From contig NZ_JAIPUL010000003.1 of assembly GCF_020180945.1 (NCBI RefSeq), positions 124,001-188,000 on the forward strand: DNA of 64,000 nt, read 5' to 3'. Positions 49,353 to 58,825 of this stretch are shown here, piece after piece; the stretch's first letter is position 1, and each line of letters opens with the position of its first letter. A program made the translations under genes and the position numbers. Below the pieces are notes generated by a model. The model worked only from the letters and a program-made list of their open reading frames with translations. It was not told where the DNA came from and did not search any database. Origin of the DNA: Lacticaseibacillus kribbianus (lineage in GTDB: Bacteria; Bacillota; Bacilli; Lactobacillales; Lactobacillaceae).

Positions 49353-49976
49353 TCACTGCTCAAGCAGCTTGAGCAGCACCTTTTTCGTCTCGGCCTTGTG
49401 CTTGGACGTCATCGAGACGAACAGCACCTGCTTGTCCAGACCGTACTTCTTGAACAGCGGCAGCTGGCCGGCGACGACGCCGGTGGCCTTGCCCTTGCTG
49501 TTGAAAAGCAGCTTGGACTTGTACTTCTCGACCTGCGCCGCCGTCAGCGGCAGCACGTCGACGCTGCCCTGCTTCTGGTAGTTGCGGTAGATCTTAGGCT
49601 CCACCACGGCCAGGTCAATCTCGCTTGCCGCGATGCCGTCGACCAGCCGCTGCATCGCGGCGGCGCTTGCAGACACCGTGTCCCAGGAGACCGCCAGCGT
49701 CTGCTTACGCTTGTCGTAGGTGATCCATTTGTCCAGCTGCTTTTCGATGCCGGGCTGGGCCTTGTCGTTGGCGATATTGGCGAAAATGCTGACGTTGAAG
49801 GCCTGACTCTTGGCCGTCACCTGGGTGTAGATGAACGAGCCGACCAGCCCGAGCGCCACGAGGACGGCGACGGCGGCCTTCCAGTAGTAGTGGGCGAGGT
49901 ACTTGGCCTTCTCCTGGTTGGAGATGTCAGAGTGCAGGACGTTTTTGAGCTGATTGTGAACTTCGTATTTAGGCAT
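49353..49976 (-). CDS. Membrane-anchored protein with extracytoplasmic binding-like domain, 207 residues
   Basis: A short cytoplasmic N-terminus (MPKYEVHNQLKNVL...KAKYLAHYYW) is followed by one helix (KAAVAVLVALGLVGSFIYT). The extracytoplasmic domain (FNVSIFANIANDK, VDGIAASEIDLAVVEPKIYRNY, DKQVLFVSM) recalls a reduced substrate-binding fold. The ribosome site is weak (TGGAAG). An upstream ATG (MVASTERR) without any site is possible. Function unknown. Confidence 0.65.
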   Translation of the reverse strand: MPKYEVHNQLKNVLHSDISNQEKAKYLAHYYWKAAVAVLVALGLVGSFIYTQVTAKSQAFNVSIFANIANDKAQPGIEKQLDKWITYDKRKQTLAVSWDTVSASAAAMQRLVDGIAASEIDLAVVEPKIYRNYQKQGSVDVLPLTAAQVEKYKSKLLFNSKGKATGVVAGQLPLFKKYGLDKQVLFVSMTSKHKAETKKVLLKLLEQ

Positions 49977-50160
49977 GGTGTGCTTCCAATCTGTCTGGAT
50001 TTGTCTGCGTTCGGTGCTTGCCACCATGTTACCACGAAAGCCACCGCGCCGCGCGGGAAGGTGGGCGGTGTCGCATGTGAATCGGGGCGCCGCGGGGATG
50101 CCGGACGGCGGAGGCGTTCAGCACGGCACGGCCCCGACGTCGCACGGAAAAATGTGCGGC

Positions 50161-50847
50161 TCAGCTCTGCTCCAGCCGCAACACGTCCTGGGCCTCCTCG
50201 AAGTTGTTGGTGATCAGCCCGGTCACGTGCGGCAGGCGATTGATTCGGCGCATCTGCCACGGGTCGTCAATCGTCCAGAGGCGCTGCGGCACGGCGAGAT
50301 CCGCGAAGTAGCGGTCGGGGTGCAGCACGTCGGTGAGCGCCGCCATTCGGCCCCACGCCGGCAGCGCCGCGCCCTCGGTGAGAAGGCACCGCTGCATTTG
50401 CGGGGCGAGGTCGTGGATGGTGACCAGACTGTCCGGGTTGAACGAGCAGTAGACGGTGCGATCTGCGACGCCGTACCGTTCGACCAGCCCCTGGATCTGC
50501 GCCTCGATGCCCTCGTAGCGGTACCGCGTGGTTTTGAACTCGATGTCCAAAAGTGCGTCGGCGTCGGCGACGGCCGCGAGGAATTCCTGGAACGTCGGAA
50601 TCGGCTCGCCGTTGGCCAGGTGGAACGTGCGCAGCTGCGCGAGCGAGTAGTCCTTGATGGCGCCGTGCCCGTCGGTGGTGCGGTCGATCCACTCGTCGTG
50701 CATGATGACCAGCTCTCCATCGGCGGTGCGGTGGACGTCGGTCTCCACACCGTCGATGCCGTGCGCGACGGCGTACCGGAAGCCGGCGAGACTGTTTTCA
50801 GGGAAGCGTGCGGGGTAGCCGCGGTGACCGAAGATCTGAAGTGACAT
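50161..50847 (-). CDS. Glycerophosphodiester phosphodiesterase (GDPD family)
   Basis: 228 residues. GHRGYPARFPENSLAGF provides the HRG and EN metal ligands, VETDVHRTADGELVIMHDE the ExD and HD residues, and LLDIEFKTT the conserved Glu/Lys. It hydrolyses glycerophosphodiesters such as glycerophosphocholine to sn-glycerol-3-phosphate and an alcohol. No signal peptide, so cytoplasmic. TAGGAGGTTCCC precedes the ATG. TATAAT on the minus strand at 50968-50973 is a likely -10. Confidence 0.92.
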   Translation of the reverse strand: MSLQIFGHRGYPARFPENSLAGFRYAVAHGIDGVETDVHRTADGELVIMHDEWIDRTTDGHGAIKDYSLAQLRTFHLANGEPIPTFQEFLAAVADADALLDIEFKTTRYRYEGIEAQIQGLVERYGVADRTVYCSFNPDSLVTIHDLAPQMQRCLLTEGAALPAWGRMAALTDVLHPDRYFADLAVPQRLWTIDDPWQMRRINRLPHVTGLITNNFEEAQDVLRLEQS

Positions 50848-50967
50848 GGGAACCTCCTAATGTGGGTGAGGTGATTGGCTGCCAGAGTGGCGTGCGACCT
50901 CGGTGCGGTGGCCGGGTTGAGTCGGGGGTCGCAAGCGCGGGCGGAATGAGAAACCGCTGATGCCGTT

Positions 50968-50973
50968 ATTATA
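50968..50973 (-). promoter_or_regulatory. -10 box of the glycerophosphodiesterase gene
   Basis: Perfect TATAAT on the minus strand about 120 nt before the gene; no clear -35. Confidence 0.5.
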
Positions 50974-51039
50974 GAAGATGCGCCGACTGAAGACGAGGAC
51001 AATCGGGTGGCGGTTGGTTGATGCTAAAGGCGGGCTGTG

Positions 51040-51470
51040 GTCAGGCTTAGACTGCGATGAGGCAGTTATAACACTTTTTGCTATTTATTGGTTACAAATG
51101 AGTGGCGTGTGCGGCCGCTGCCACGCGTGTGAAGCCGACACATAATTTTTAATTTAATTTTCGAACCGAATATTTCGCCGATTAGCGGATGTATTTGATC
51201 GATAGCTGATTGAAAAACGGACTGAAATTGTCTGAAACCGGAAGAAAAAATTCAATTATAAAATTTGTTCCGACAAATACGTTCCTTATATTTTTTGATG
51301 ATGTCCCGCTACAATTCTGATCGTGTGCCAGCAAATCAACGTTTTTACGACTAACTAGTTGAAATGGTACTAATTTAGGTGAACAAGTATGGTGGGGGAT
51401 AACAGCAAAGTTGTGCCGCAATTTTGAATGTGTCCCTCGTTACTTTTACTAATTTTTTTGATGAGATGTC
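51040..51470. other. AT-rich upstream region of the pilus operon
   Basis: About 430 nt, sharply AT-rich after 51140. TTTTTTGATGATGTCCCGC.. near 51290-51325 is a partial, earlier copy of the promoter-proximal block TTTTTTTGATGAGATGTCGG at 51454. No coding frame is supported. Confidence 0.6.
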
Positions 51471-51474
51471 GGCG

Positions 51475-51655
51475 TTGTACGAATATAACGGCTGTGTTAC
51501 ATTAACATTGCTATAAAAAAGTCTTCGGGGGAACGACTTTTTGGGGATGCAAGTGACTGGCCTACGCAATAGCTGTGTGATCCTACACACCTACTTGATC
51601 ATCCTCGAAAGCGTCATTCGACAGCGAATGCACGCTTTTTTGTTGTACCCAATTC
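51475..51655 (+). promoter_or_regulatory. Surface-protein leader, copy 1 (pilus operon): promoter and two terminator-like hairpins
   Basis: Promoter TTGTAC (51475-51480), 17 nt, TACATT (51498-51503). Hairpin 1: AAGTCTTC-GGGG-GAAcGACTT then T-run (51517-51543). Hairpin 2: AAGCG.CATTCG/CGAATG..CGCTT then six T (51608-51641). AGAAGGAGG and the first pilus gene follow. The same series recurs at 58.75/60.0 kb and 63.05 kb. Confidence 0.75.
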
Positions 51656-51676
51656 TGACGAGAAGGAGGAATGCAC

Positions 51677-54499
51677 ATGAAATTGAAGAAGCTTCTGGCG
51701 AGTCTGGCCCTGCTAGTGATTACAATCGGCGCGATGCCGCTCAACCTAGTGTCTGCGGTTAATGACCTCACCGTGGGGAAGTTCACTCAGGGCGTCATGC
51801 GGTACCCAGGCGACGAGTCCGTGCCGGGGCTATACGGCATTATTCTGAGCGGTAATCAGACGATGAATGGTCCGGACACTGAGTCTAACGAGGCCATTTA
51901 CGGCGATCTGATTGGCGCTAAGGGCGCCTCGGTTCAAGTGGCCGGTAATTATGGCCTTAGCGAAGGCCTAGCAGGGTTGGGAATTGATGATCGACAACGG
52001 ATTGGTGTTTTACTCAATGGCACATTAGTCGGACACGAGGGCACCTCGTTTGCCTTTGGCCAAGGCCCTGGCCCGGGCTCGGATGTTCCCGGTTACATCG
52101 TGCCCAAGGACAGCAATCTGGACAGCCTGCTCAGCGCCAATATTCTTCGGATGATGAACGGGAATGCGACCCCCAATGTTCTGACAATGACGGACGACGA
52201 GATGGCAACAACGTTCGACAAGCTGATGAGGAGCGAACGTGCAACGGAGGATACTTTGGCCGAATTGGTTGCTAATCCACTGCCGTACAAGGACGGCAGT
52301 GTTGTGGTCGGGGGCCCCATTTATGCAACAGTTCAGGAATCTCAGATTTCTCTGGAGTCAGACGACGAGGAACCCGCCAAAGTTCTCGTGATTGATGTCC
52401 CAATCGAAACGTACAACGGTGAGCGAGTTGCAATGGTGCCGCCGGTCGCCGGGATGGACGACTTGATTAAGGACGAAACAATCACTCAGATTGTCTACAC
52501 TTGCTCCGATCCGTCGGTGACAAAGGCGATTTTCTTCGGCGCCAACATGCACAATGGCGCACAACTTCCGCCGAAAGATCCTTTTATCAACGAAGCGGCC
52601 AAGAAGATTACGTACTATCTTCCCAATATGACCCAGGTCATCAACTTCGGGCCGCAGAAGCCAGCCAGCGAAGACGCCTCTCAAACGGTTCCTGACCTGA
52701 AGAAGGGGCCGAATGGCGTCATCGACGATAACAATCCGATCTCTAGTACGGGAGAGGATTCGTATAATCTGGATTTCTTTAAGCCTTATACGACACAGGC
52801 ACAGATATACGGCAGCGTGATTGCGCCCCTGGCCTCGGTCATGGTTGGCAAGGGCGGCAACATCAATGGCTACGTGCGGGCCAAAAACCTTCACCTTCGT
52901 GACGGCGGTGAGGTTCACAACTTCTACAACAATCTGTTGACGCCGGTGGAGATGAACTTAAACAAGTTGGATCCTTTTGGCAAGGGACTGCCTGGCGCCA
53001 TCTTTAAGCTTAAGGATGATAAGACGGGTGAGGTTAATGAAATCAACATGGCCAATGCGGCAAGTGTTGAGGGAATTAGTCTCGAGCACGGGCATAGCTA
53101 CACCTTGACCGAGTCCCAGGCCCCGAATGGCTATAAGCCGATCGGCGCGCCCATTACAATCAGGGTCAATGCGGCCGGCAAGATTTTTGTCAACGGGAAT
53201 CAGCTTAAGGAGAGCAATCCGAATGTGGCACCCAATGTTTCGGCCAGCTTAGTCGGTGACGAAAAGGCGACGCTTCAATTCGATATCACCGACGATAAGG
53301 ACAACCCCCATTTCGCCTTTACGAAGGTTGATAACACGCTCGCAAATGACAGCCAAGCCCTAGAAGGCGCCGTCTTTGCACTGTACACAGATAAAGACGG
53401 GAAGCGTGACGCGAAGATCACCAAGGACATCACGTCCAATTCAGCCGGCCTAGTTGCCTTTGATGCTTACCAACAAGATTTGGTGGTAGGGGCAACCTAC
53501 TGGATTCACGAGGAAACGGCGCCGGCAGGCTATCAGGCAATTGATGATATTGCAGTAACGGTCGCCGACGATGGCACCGGCAAGCTTGTTGTCACCGGGC
53601 TGGATGGTGAGCTCAAGGGCAAGCCCATCACCGTGGCGACCAAGATTAACGACCTGAAGGCGCCCGCCAACATTACGGTCACTAAGAAGGGATTGCAAGG
53701 AGCGGCCCTGAAAGGTGCGGAATTCACGCTCTACAGGTACGATTCCACCAAGCCTAACGACCGGGGCGAGCAAGTCGGTGAGCCAGTCTTAACGGATAGT
53801 GAAGGCAAAGTCGGCTTTGCCGACCTTGACTGGAGCCAAAAGTACGTCGTAGTTGAAACCAAGGCCCCCATTGGTTACAAGCTACCGACGGATGGCTCAC
53901 AGCAGAAAACCATCGATTTTCAAGATGGCGGTAAGCTGACGCTCTCGGTAGCGGCGGCGTTCACCGACACGCTGAAGCCGATCACCATTCACCTGAACAA
54001 GGTGTCGAAGTGGTTGGGCGACCAGCTCGAAGGCGCGGAATTCACGCTGTTCGACAAGGACGGAAAGCAGATTGGTGATCCAATCACGACCGGGAAAGCC
54101 GGCGATGACACCTGGAACTTCGCGCTGACCGGACTGGAAGCGGGCCAGTCGTACACCTTGAAGGAGACCAAGGCCCCTGCAGGATACACGGTTGATCACA
54201 AGGCCTACACCGTGGTCGTGGCAGAAGATGGCAAGCGTGTCACCGTGACGCCAGTGGATGCCCAGGAGGACGAGAAGGAAGGCCAAACCGTCGACGTGGT
54301 ACTGAAGGACGGTGAAGAGGAGAACCTCGGTGATGGGGTCGTCAAGATCACCAACACCCCGACCACGATCCTGCCGCACACCGGCGGCAGCGGGTCCGAC
54401 CACTTCACCCTGGCGTTGGCGGTCACCCTGCTCGGCGCAGCCTTCGCGCTGGGCACCCTGACTTGGCTGAAGCGACGGGAGGTGCGCGATCATGAGTAA
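51677..54499 (+). CDS. LPXTG pilus tip adhesin with choice-of-anchor A domain and Cna-B repeats
   Basis: 940 residues. Signal peptide (about 1-28). Residues about 60-420 form a choice-of-anchor A domain (AIYGDLIGAKGASVQVAGNYGL ... GSVIAPLASVMVGKGGNINGYV). Four or five Cna-B/SpaA-like Ig domains with E-box motifs follow (YTLTESQAPNGY, YWIHEETAPAGY, YVVVETKAPIGY, YTLKETKAPAGY). They should carry Lys-Asn isopeptide bonds. The sorting signal is LPHTGG, a helix and RREVRD. By size and order it matches the SpaC-type tip adhesin. The second ATG is used, 6 nt after AGGAGGA. AT-rich until about 53.9 kb, then GC-rich. Confidence 0.9.
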   Translation: MKLKKLLASLALLVITIGAMPLNLVSAVNDLTVGKFTQGVMRYPGDESVPGLYGIILSGNQTMNGPDTESNEAIYGDLIGAKGASVQVAGNYGLSEGLAGLGIDDRQRIGVLLNGTLVGHEGTSFAFGQGPGPGSDVPGYIVPKDSNLDSLLSANILRMMNGNATPNVLTMTDDEMATTFDKLMRSERATEDTLAELVANPLPYKDGSVVVGGPIYATVQESQISLESDDEEPAKVLVIDVPIETYNGERVAMVPPVAGMDDLIKDETITQIVYTCSDPSVTKAIFFGANMHNGAQLPPKDPFINEAAKKITYYLPNMTQVINFGPQKPASEDASQTVPDLKKGPNGVIDDNNPISSTGEDSYNLDFFKPYTTQAQIYGSVIAPLASVMVGKGGNINGYVRAKNLHLRDGGEVHNFYNNLLTPVEMNLNKLDPFGKGLPGAIFKLKDDKTGEVNEINMANAASVEGISLEHGHSYTLTESQAPNGYKPIGAPITIRVNAAGKIFVNGNQLKESNPNVAPNVSASLVGDEKATLQFDITDDKDNPHFAFTKVDNTLANDSQALEGAVFALYTDKDGKRDAKITKDITSNSAGLVAFDAYQQDLVVGATYWIHEETAPAGYQAIDDIAVTVADDGTGKLVVTGLDGELKGKPITVATKINDLKAPANITVTKKGLQGAALKGAEFTLYRYDSTKPNDRGEQVGEPVLTDSEGKVGFADLDWSQKYVVVETKAPIGYKLPTDGSQQKTIDFQDGGKLTLSVAAAFTDTLKPITIHLNKVSKWLGDQLEGAEFTLFDKDGKQIGDPITTGKAGDDTWNFALTGLEAGQSYTLKETKAPAGYTVDHKAYTVVVAEDGKRVTVTPVDAQEDEKEGQTVDVVLKDGEEENLGDGVVKITNTPTTILPHTGGSGSDHFTLALAVTLLGAAFALGTLTWLKRREVRDHE

Positions 54500-56009
54500 G
54501 TTCATCAAGCGATTGATTGGCGCGGCCCTCGGCGTGCTCATCCTGATCGGCATCGGCGCGGCCGCGCAGCCCGTTGAAGCGGCGGCCCCCAAGCGCGTCG
54601 ATGTCGTGCTCCACAAGCTTTTGTTCCAAGATTCACTGCCCGAATCGCAGCTCAACGACGGGCACGCCCAGCCGGACTTCGGCCAGGCCAGCAAGCCGCT
54701 CAACGGCGTGACCTTCACGGCCTACGACGTGACCGGCGACTTCTGGCGGCTGGTGGACCAAGGCGCCAGCGTCGAGGACGCGCAGGACCAGGTTGCCGCC
54801 GCCGACTTCCAGGTCGCGGCCGGCGCCGAGCTTTCCAGCGTCGTCACGGCGGGGCAGGGACAGGCCGCTTTTGACCAGCTGCCGCTGCGCGAGGGTGGGC
54901 GCTACGCCGTCTACCTGTTCAAGGAAACCGCCGCGCCGGACGGCATCACCGCGAGCCAGAACCTCGTGGTGGTGATGCCCGGCAACCTGGAAGGCGGGGT
55001 CCAGTCGCGCATCGACCTGTTCCCGAAGAACCAGATGACGCACGGGTACGCCGAGATTGATAAAACGATTGAGAACAATCGCACCAACTTCGGTTACGGC
55101 GACCCGATTCCGTACCGCATCGCGGTCAAGGTGCCGGCCAACATCGGCGCCCTGACCAGCTTCAAGCTGACCGACACCGCCGACACCCGCCTCGAGCGGA
55201 TCGGCGGGCTGACGGTGACCGTCGACGGCAAGGCTGCCGACGACCTGTACACCGTCACCAAGGCGGACAGCCACAGCTTCGCGCTCACCTTCGACGTCGC
55301 CAAGCTGACGCCGCTGGCCAACAAGACGATCACGGTCACCTACCAGATGCGCATCCGGCCCGGCACCGTGCCGGACGCGCCGCTGGTCAACCGCACCGTT
55401 TTGTACCCCGGCGACTTCGAGCCTGTCACCGACACCGCCGTGGTGATCACGGGCGGCAAGCGGTTCGTCAAGGTCGACGCCGAGCACCACGGCACCAAGC
55501 TCCAAGGCGCGGTCTTCGTGGTACGCAACACGGCCGGCGAGTACCTGGTGCAGGAGAAAACGGGCTGGACCTGGCGCCGCGTCGCCGGGGATGTCGTCAA
55601 GGCCTACCACCGCGCAGGCCTGCACACCCTGGTTTCGGCCAAGGACGGCCGCTTCGCCATCACCGGCTTGAAGGCCGGCGCCTACACGCTCATCGAGGTG
55701 AAGGCGCCGCGCGGATACACGCGCAACGCCAAGGCGATTCCGTTCGCCGTGGTCGCCGGCGAGTACACCCGTGGCCTGGCCGACCCGTACAACGTGATCA
55801 ACGTGAAGACGCCGGTCACGCCACCGCACAAGCCGGGCGAACCGACCACCCCGGGGCAACCGGGCAAGCCGGGCTTACCGCCCCGCCTACCACTGACAGG
55901 CGGGCACTTACCACAGACCGGCGGCGAATGGGCCGCCTGGCTCTCAATTCTGGGTCTCATCCTGATCGGGCTTGTCGCCGCGGTCAGAGTAAAAACCAAA
56001 AAAGCATAG
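54492..56009 (+). CDS. LPXTG pilin with fimbrial isopeptide-forming domain
   Basis: 505 residues. Signal peptide to about residue 30 (VEAAAP). The N-domain has the pilin motif (SRIDLFPKN). A fimbrial isopeptide-formation D2-type domain spans about 190-320 (FGYGDPIPYRIAVKVPANI). A Cna-B-like domain with E-box ITGLKAGAYTLIEVKAPRGY follows. The tail is a Pro-rich stalk and two adjacent sorting-like motifs, LPLTG and LPQTG, then a helix. Overlaps the adhesin gene by 8 nt. It is larger than the SpaB basal pilin of L. rhamnosus, so it may be a backbone or basal subunit. Confidence 0.87.
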   Translation: MSKFIKRLIGAALGVLILIGIGAAAQPVEAAAPKRVDVVLHKLLFQDSLPESQLNDGHAQPDFGQASKPLNGVTFTAYDVTGDFWRLVDQGASVEDAQDQVAAADFQVAAGAELSSVVTAGQGQAAFDQLPLREGGRYAVYLFKETAAPDGITASQNLVVVMPGNLEGGVQSRIDLFPKNQMTHGYAEIDKTIENNRTNFGYGDPIPYRIAVKVPANIGALTSFKLTDTADTRLERIGGLTVTVDGKAADDLYTVTKADSHSFALTFDVAKLTPLANKTITVTYQMRIRPGTVPDAPLVNRTVLYPGDFEPVTDTAVVITGGKRFVKVDAEHHGTKLQGAVFVVRNTAGEYLVQEKTGWTWRRVAGDVVKAYHRAGLHTLVSAKDGRFAITGLKAGAYTLIEVKAPRGYTRNAKAIPFAVVAGEYTRGLADPYNVINVKTPVTPPHKPGEPTTPGQPGKPGLPPRLPLTGGHLPQTGGEWAAWLSILGLILIGLVAAVRVKTKKA

Positions 56010-56031
56010 GGAAAATAGGGGAGAAATTACA

Positions 56032-57111
56032 ATGACAAAATCATTTCTGAAAAAGGCGATGACCGTTGTCGGTGCCGCACTGCTGGCCCTACCGCTGGCA
56101 CTGAACGCGAATATCGTGAGCGCTGCGGAAGGCGATACCGCAACGACGCCAACGCAAAATATTACGCTCACTAAGTATGCCTACACAAAGGGGGATACTC
56201 ATCCTGACAACACTTCCGAAGACATCTTCAAGGGACCGGATGATCCTGATGCCAACAAGCGTCTCTCCGATGTTACGTTCAATGTATACAACGTGACCGA
56301 TCAGTATTGGGCTGATCCTTCAGCCTTCAAGGATGATGAGGGCAATATCAAAGCTGATGATTTTGCAACTGATGGTCTGACCCCGGTTAAAATGACCACG
56401 GACGCTAATGGTCAGGCAACTCACGACTTTGATGTCTTCACCAAGGACAAGACGTCTGTCTACGTGTTCGAAGAAATCGAGGGCACAACCAACAAGGGGT
56501 ACACGCTTCAGCCTAAGCTTGCAATCAGCCTTCCTCAAGGCGACAAGCAGGCAGACGACACATACCAGAACCTCTATGTGTTCCCAAAGAATACCTCTGA
56601 AGACACGCTTGATATTCAGTTCACCAAGATTGATGGCACGACTGAGAAGCCGTTGGCTGGTGCGAAGTTTGCAATCAAGAATGCTGATGGACTGTTTGCC
56701 ACGTTCTACAAAGATGGTCAGCCGGTTGCAGAAGTAACTGAATGGAGTGCCGACCCGTCCGATGTTGTTTGGACTAAGGACCAACAGACCACATTTGTTT
56801 CTGATAGTGAGGGGATTGTCGGCTTCACTTCGTACCTTGAAAGCAAGCAGGGCGCGGACATCCATGGTATTGCTAAGGACGGCAAGTACACTGCCGTTGA
56901 AATTGAGGCGCCAAAGGGTTACGAACAGCCAGCCGCAGACGCTGCTGAGACTGTGGTTCCGGAAGACGATAACACTAAGACCGTCAAGAACACCCCAGAA
57001 GGCATCCTCCCACACACCGGTGGCGCCGGCATCGTGGCGTTCGTTGTCCTGGGTGCTGCGCTTCTGACCTTCGGCATCGTCGCTTACAACAAGCGCCGCG
57101 CCAGCTTCTAA
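56032..57111 (+). CDS. Major pilin, SpaA-like, LPXTG
   Basis: 359 residues. Signal peptide to about 32 (IVSAAEG). The pilin motif is YQNLYVFPKN with the polymerising Lys. A Cna-B-type domain follows (DIQFTKIDGTTEKPLAGAKFAI), with E-box YTAVEIEAPKGY. The anchor is LPHTGG, a helix and NKRRASF. The size and motif fit the major shaft pilin. GGGGAGAAATTAC precedes the ATG. The codon use is AT-richer than the previous gene, as if from another source or expression class. A terminator follows before sortase. Confidence 0.9.
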   Translation: MTKSFLKKAMTVVGAALLALPLALNANIVSAAEGDTATTPTQNITLTKYAYTKGDTHPDNTSEDIFKGPDDPDANKRLSDVTFNVYNVTDQYWADPSAFKDDEGNIKADDFATDGLTPVKMTTDANGQATHDFDVFTKDKTSVYVFEEIEGTTNKGYTLQPKLAISLPQGDKQADDTYQNLYVFPKNTSEDTLDIQFTKIDGTTEKPLAGAKFAIKNADGLFATFYKDGQPVAEVTEWSADPSDVVWTKDQQTTFVSDSEGIVGFTSYLESKQGADIHGIAKDGKYTAVEIEAPKGYEQPAADAAETVVPEDDNTKTVKNTPEGILPHTGGAGIVAFVVLGAALLTFGIVAYNKRRASF

Positions 57112-57131
57112 GCGCCCGCGCGGACTGATAG

Positions 57132-57162
57132 AATAGAGGCGTCCTGGACGTCTCTATTTTTT
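57132..57162 (+). terminator. Attenuating terminator between major pilin and sortase
   Basis: AATAGAG.CGTC and GACG.CTCTATT pair with one mismatch, followed by six T. It probably lowers sortase transcription relative to pilins. Confidence 0.8.
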
Positions 57163-57177
57163 ATATGCGAGGTAATT

Positions 57178-58266
57178 ATGGCCAAAAAGCAAAAGAAGCC
57201 GCTGGGCATCATCGACCTGATCATCATGGTGCTGGTGGTCGCGGGCATCGGCGTGCTGGCGTATCCCTTCGTCAGCGACGCCTACGTCTCCCACAAGAAC
57301 CAGCAGGTGATCGATTCCTACCAGGTGCGCGAGACCAACAAGAATCAGGCCGCACTGAAGAAGGAGTACCGGCGCTACCAGGCGAAAAACCGCGAGCTGG
57401 CCGCGGCCAACACCGCGCCCGGCGTCAGCAGCTTCAACGCGGCGGTCAACGACCAGGGCACGGCCAACACCGACGCCAAGCGCAACCAAAAGAAGTTGGC
57501 CGGCGACACCATCGCCCAGCTGACGATCCCCAAAATCGGCGCGAGCCTGCCCGTGTTCGACCACACCACCGACTGGCTTCTGCAGTTCGGCGCCTGCCTG
57601 CTGGATGGCACCAGCTACCCGACCGGCGGCCCCGGCACCCACGCGGTAATCTCCGGCCATCGCGGCGTGCCCAACGCCGAGCTTTTCACCCGCCTGCCCG
57701 AACTCGGCAAGGGCGACAAGTTTTACATCAAAATCGGGAACAAAACGCTGGCGTATCAGGTGTTCAAACGTGAGGTGATCGAGCCGACCGACGTGTCCAA
57801 GCTGCGGATCGCGCCGGGCGAAGACCTCGTGACGCTGATGACCTGCACCCCGTACATGATCAACTCGCAGCGCCTGCTGATCACGGGCCGGCGGGTGCCG
57901 TACACCAAGGCGGACGCGGCGGCGGCCGAGCGCGCGACCTGGTGGAACAAGGCGAAGCTCTACGTCTGGGCCCTGGCGGCGCTGGCACTGCTGGGCCTGC
58001 TGGCGGCGATGCTGCGCGGCCTGGCAATCGGCCGCACCCGCTACGAGCTGCTGCTCCCGGCCGGCTTCGCCTCGGCGACAGTCAGCCGCGGCCGCCGCAC
58101 CCGCGCCTTCACCCCAGGCGACGACGGCCTGATCCGCGCCGAGCTGCCGGGCAACCGCTACAAGGTCCAGGCGACCGGTGACGGTGCGGTCGTGCGGTAC
58201 ACGGCCTACATCGGGCGGTTGCGGGACAAGCGGTTCACGCTTCGAACCAAAGGGGAGCAGTCATAG
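57178..58266 (+). CDS. srtC: Class C sortase (pilus polymerising) with C-terminal extension
   Basis: 362 residues. N-terminal helix (about 10-32), catalytic beta-barrel with AVISGHRGVPNAELF (His), VTLMTCTPYMINSQRLLITGRR (TLxTC Cys and the Arg). A C-terminal helix (about 255-278) marks class C. It links pilins through the Lys of the pilin motif. Beyond the helix there are about 80 more residues (ELLLPAGFASATVSRGRRTRAF...YIGRLRDKRFTL), longer than usual. I do not see a clear DP(F/W/Y) lid motif before the barrel. GAGG 8 nt before ATG. Last gene of the pilus operon. Confidence 0.92.
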   Translation: MAKKQKKPLGIIDLIIMVLVVAGIGVLAYPFVSDAYVSHKNQQVIDSYQVRETNKNQAALKKEYRRYQAKNRELAAANTAPGVSSFNAAVNDQGTANTDAKRNQKKLAGDTIAQLTIPKIGASLPVFDHTTDWLLQFGACLLDGTSYPTGGPGTHAVISGHRGVPNAELFTRLPELGKGDKFYIKIGNKTLAYQVFKREVIEPTDVSKLRIAPGEDLVTLMTCTPYMINSQRLLITGRRVPYTKADAAAAERATWWNKAKLYVWALAALALLGLLAAMLRGLAIGRTRYELLLPAGFASATVSRGRRTRAFTPGDDGLIRAELPGNRYKVQATGDGAVVRYTAYIGRLRDKRFTLRTKGEQS

Positions 58267-58277
58267 CTGCACACTGA

Positions 58278-58308
58278 GGAGACTCCTGGTTAGCAGGAGT
58301 CTCCTTTT
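58278..58308 (+). terminator. Terminator of the pilus operon
   Basis: GGAGACTCCTG and CAGGAGTCTCC pair perfectly around GTTAG, followed by TTTT. Confidence 0.88.
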
Positions 58309-58309
58309 G

Positions 58310-58750
58310 AATGATTCATAGAATAGTGTGAGGACGCATTAACGCTTAATCCTGGTTGGCGAGAGGTAATCTGGACCGCAAGTGACCACTGCTGAAAGGC
58401 GTGGCGTGCGGATGGAGGATAAGGCGAGGGACACGGATAGGCAAAAAATGACGATGAACATCCGAGGAAAAACGTCTACGCTGCGTGGGATTTTTGCACA
58501 ACAGAATCATAATATTCGAAATAATTTTCGTTTAAAAATATGCCCAGCAAGAAATCGTTCCCCTCTCCGCATGGCTTGCCAACGTTGCATATATGCAACT
58601 ACACTGCTTTTGCGCCGAAGCTGCAACAATTAGCCGATGGTAATCGTCGGATGATCCGAGGCTTATTCACGTCAAAAAAGACAAACTTGTGCCTCGGTTT
58701 TCAAACTGGAGCTCCTTACTTTTAACAATTATTTTGATTAAATATCGGCA
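58310..58750. other. AT-rich region upstream of leader copy 2
   Basis: About 440 nt. Contains the perfect palindrome TTGCATATATGCAA (58585-58598), shared with leader copy 3 at the same distance from hairpin 1. Open frames have no convincing ribosome site. Confidence 0.6.
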
Positions 58751-58825
58751 TTGTACCAATTCTAATCGTGTGTTAACTTTAACTTGCTGTAAGAAAGTCT
58801 TCGGGGGAACGACTTTTTTGGGGAT
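58751..58825 (+). promoter_or_regulatory. Surface-protein leader, copy 2, promoter and hairpin 1 (cut by IS30)
   Basis: TTGTAC (58751-58756), 17 nt, TAACTT (58774-58779) with TGT before it (extended -10). Hairpin 1 (AAGTCTTC-GGGG-GAAcGACTT) ends in a T-run where the IS30 element begins. Confidence 0.75.
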
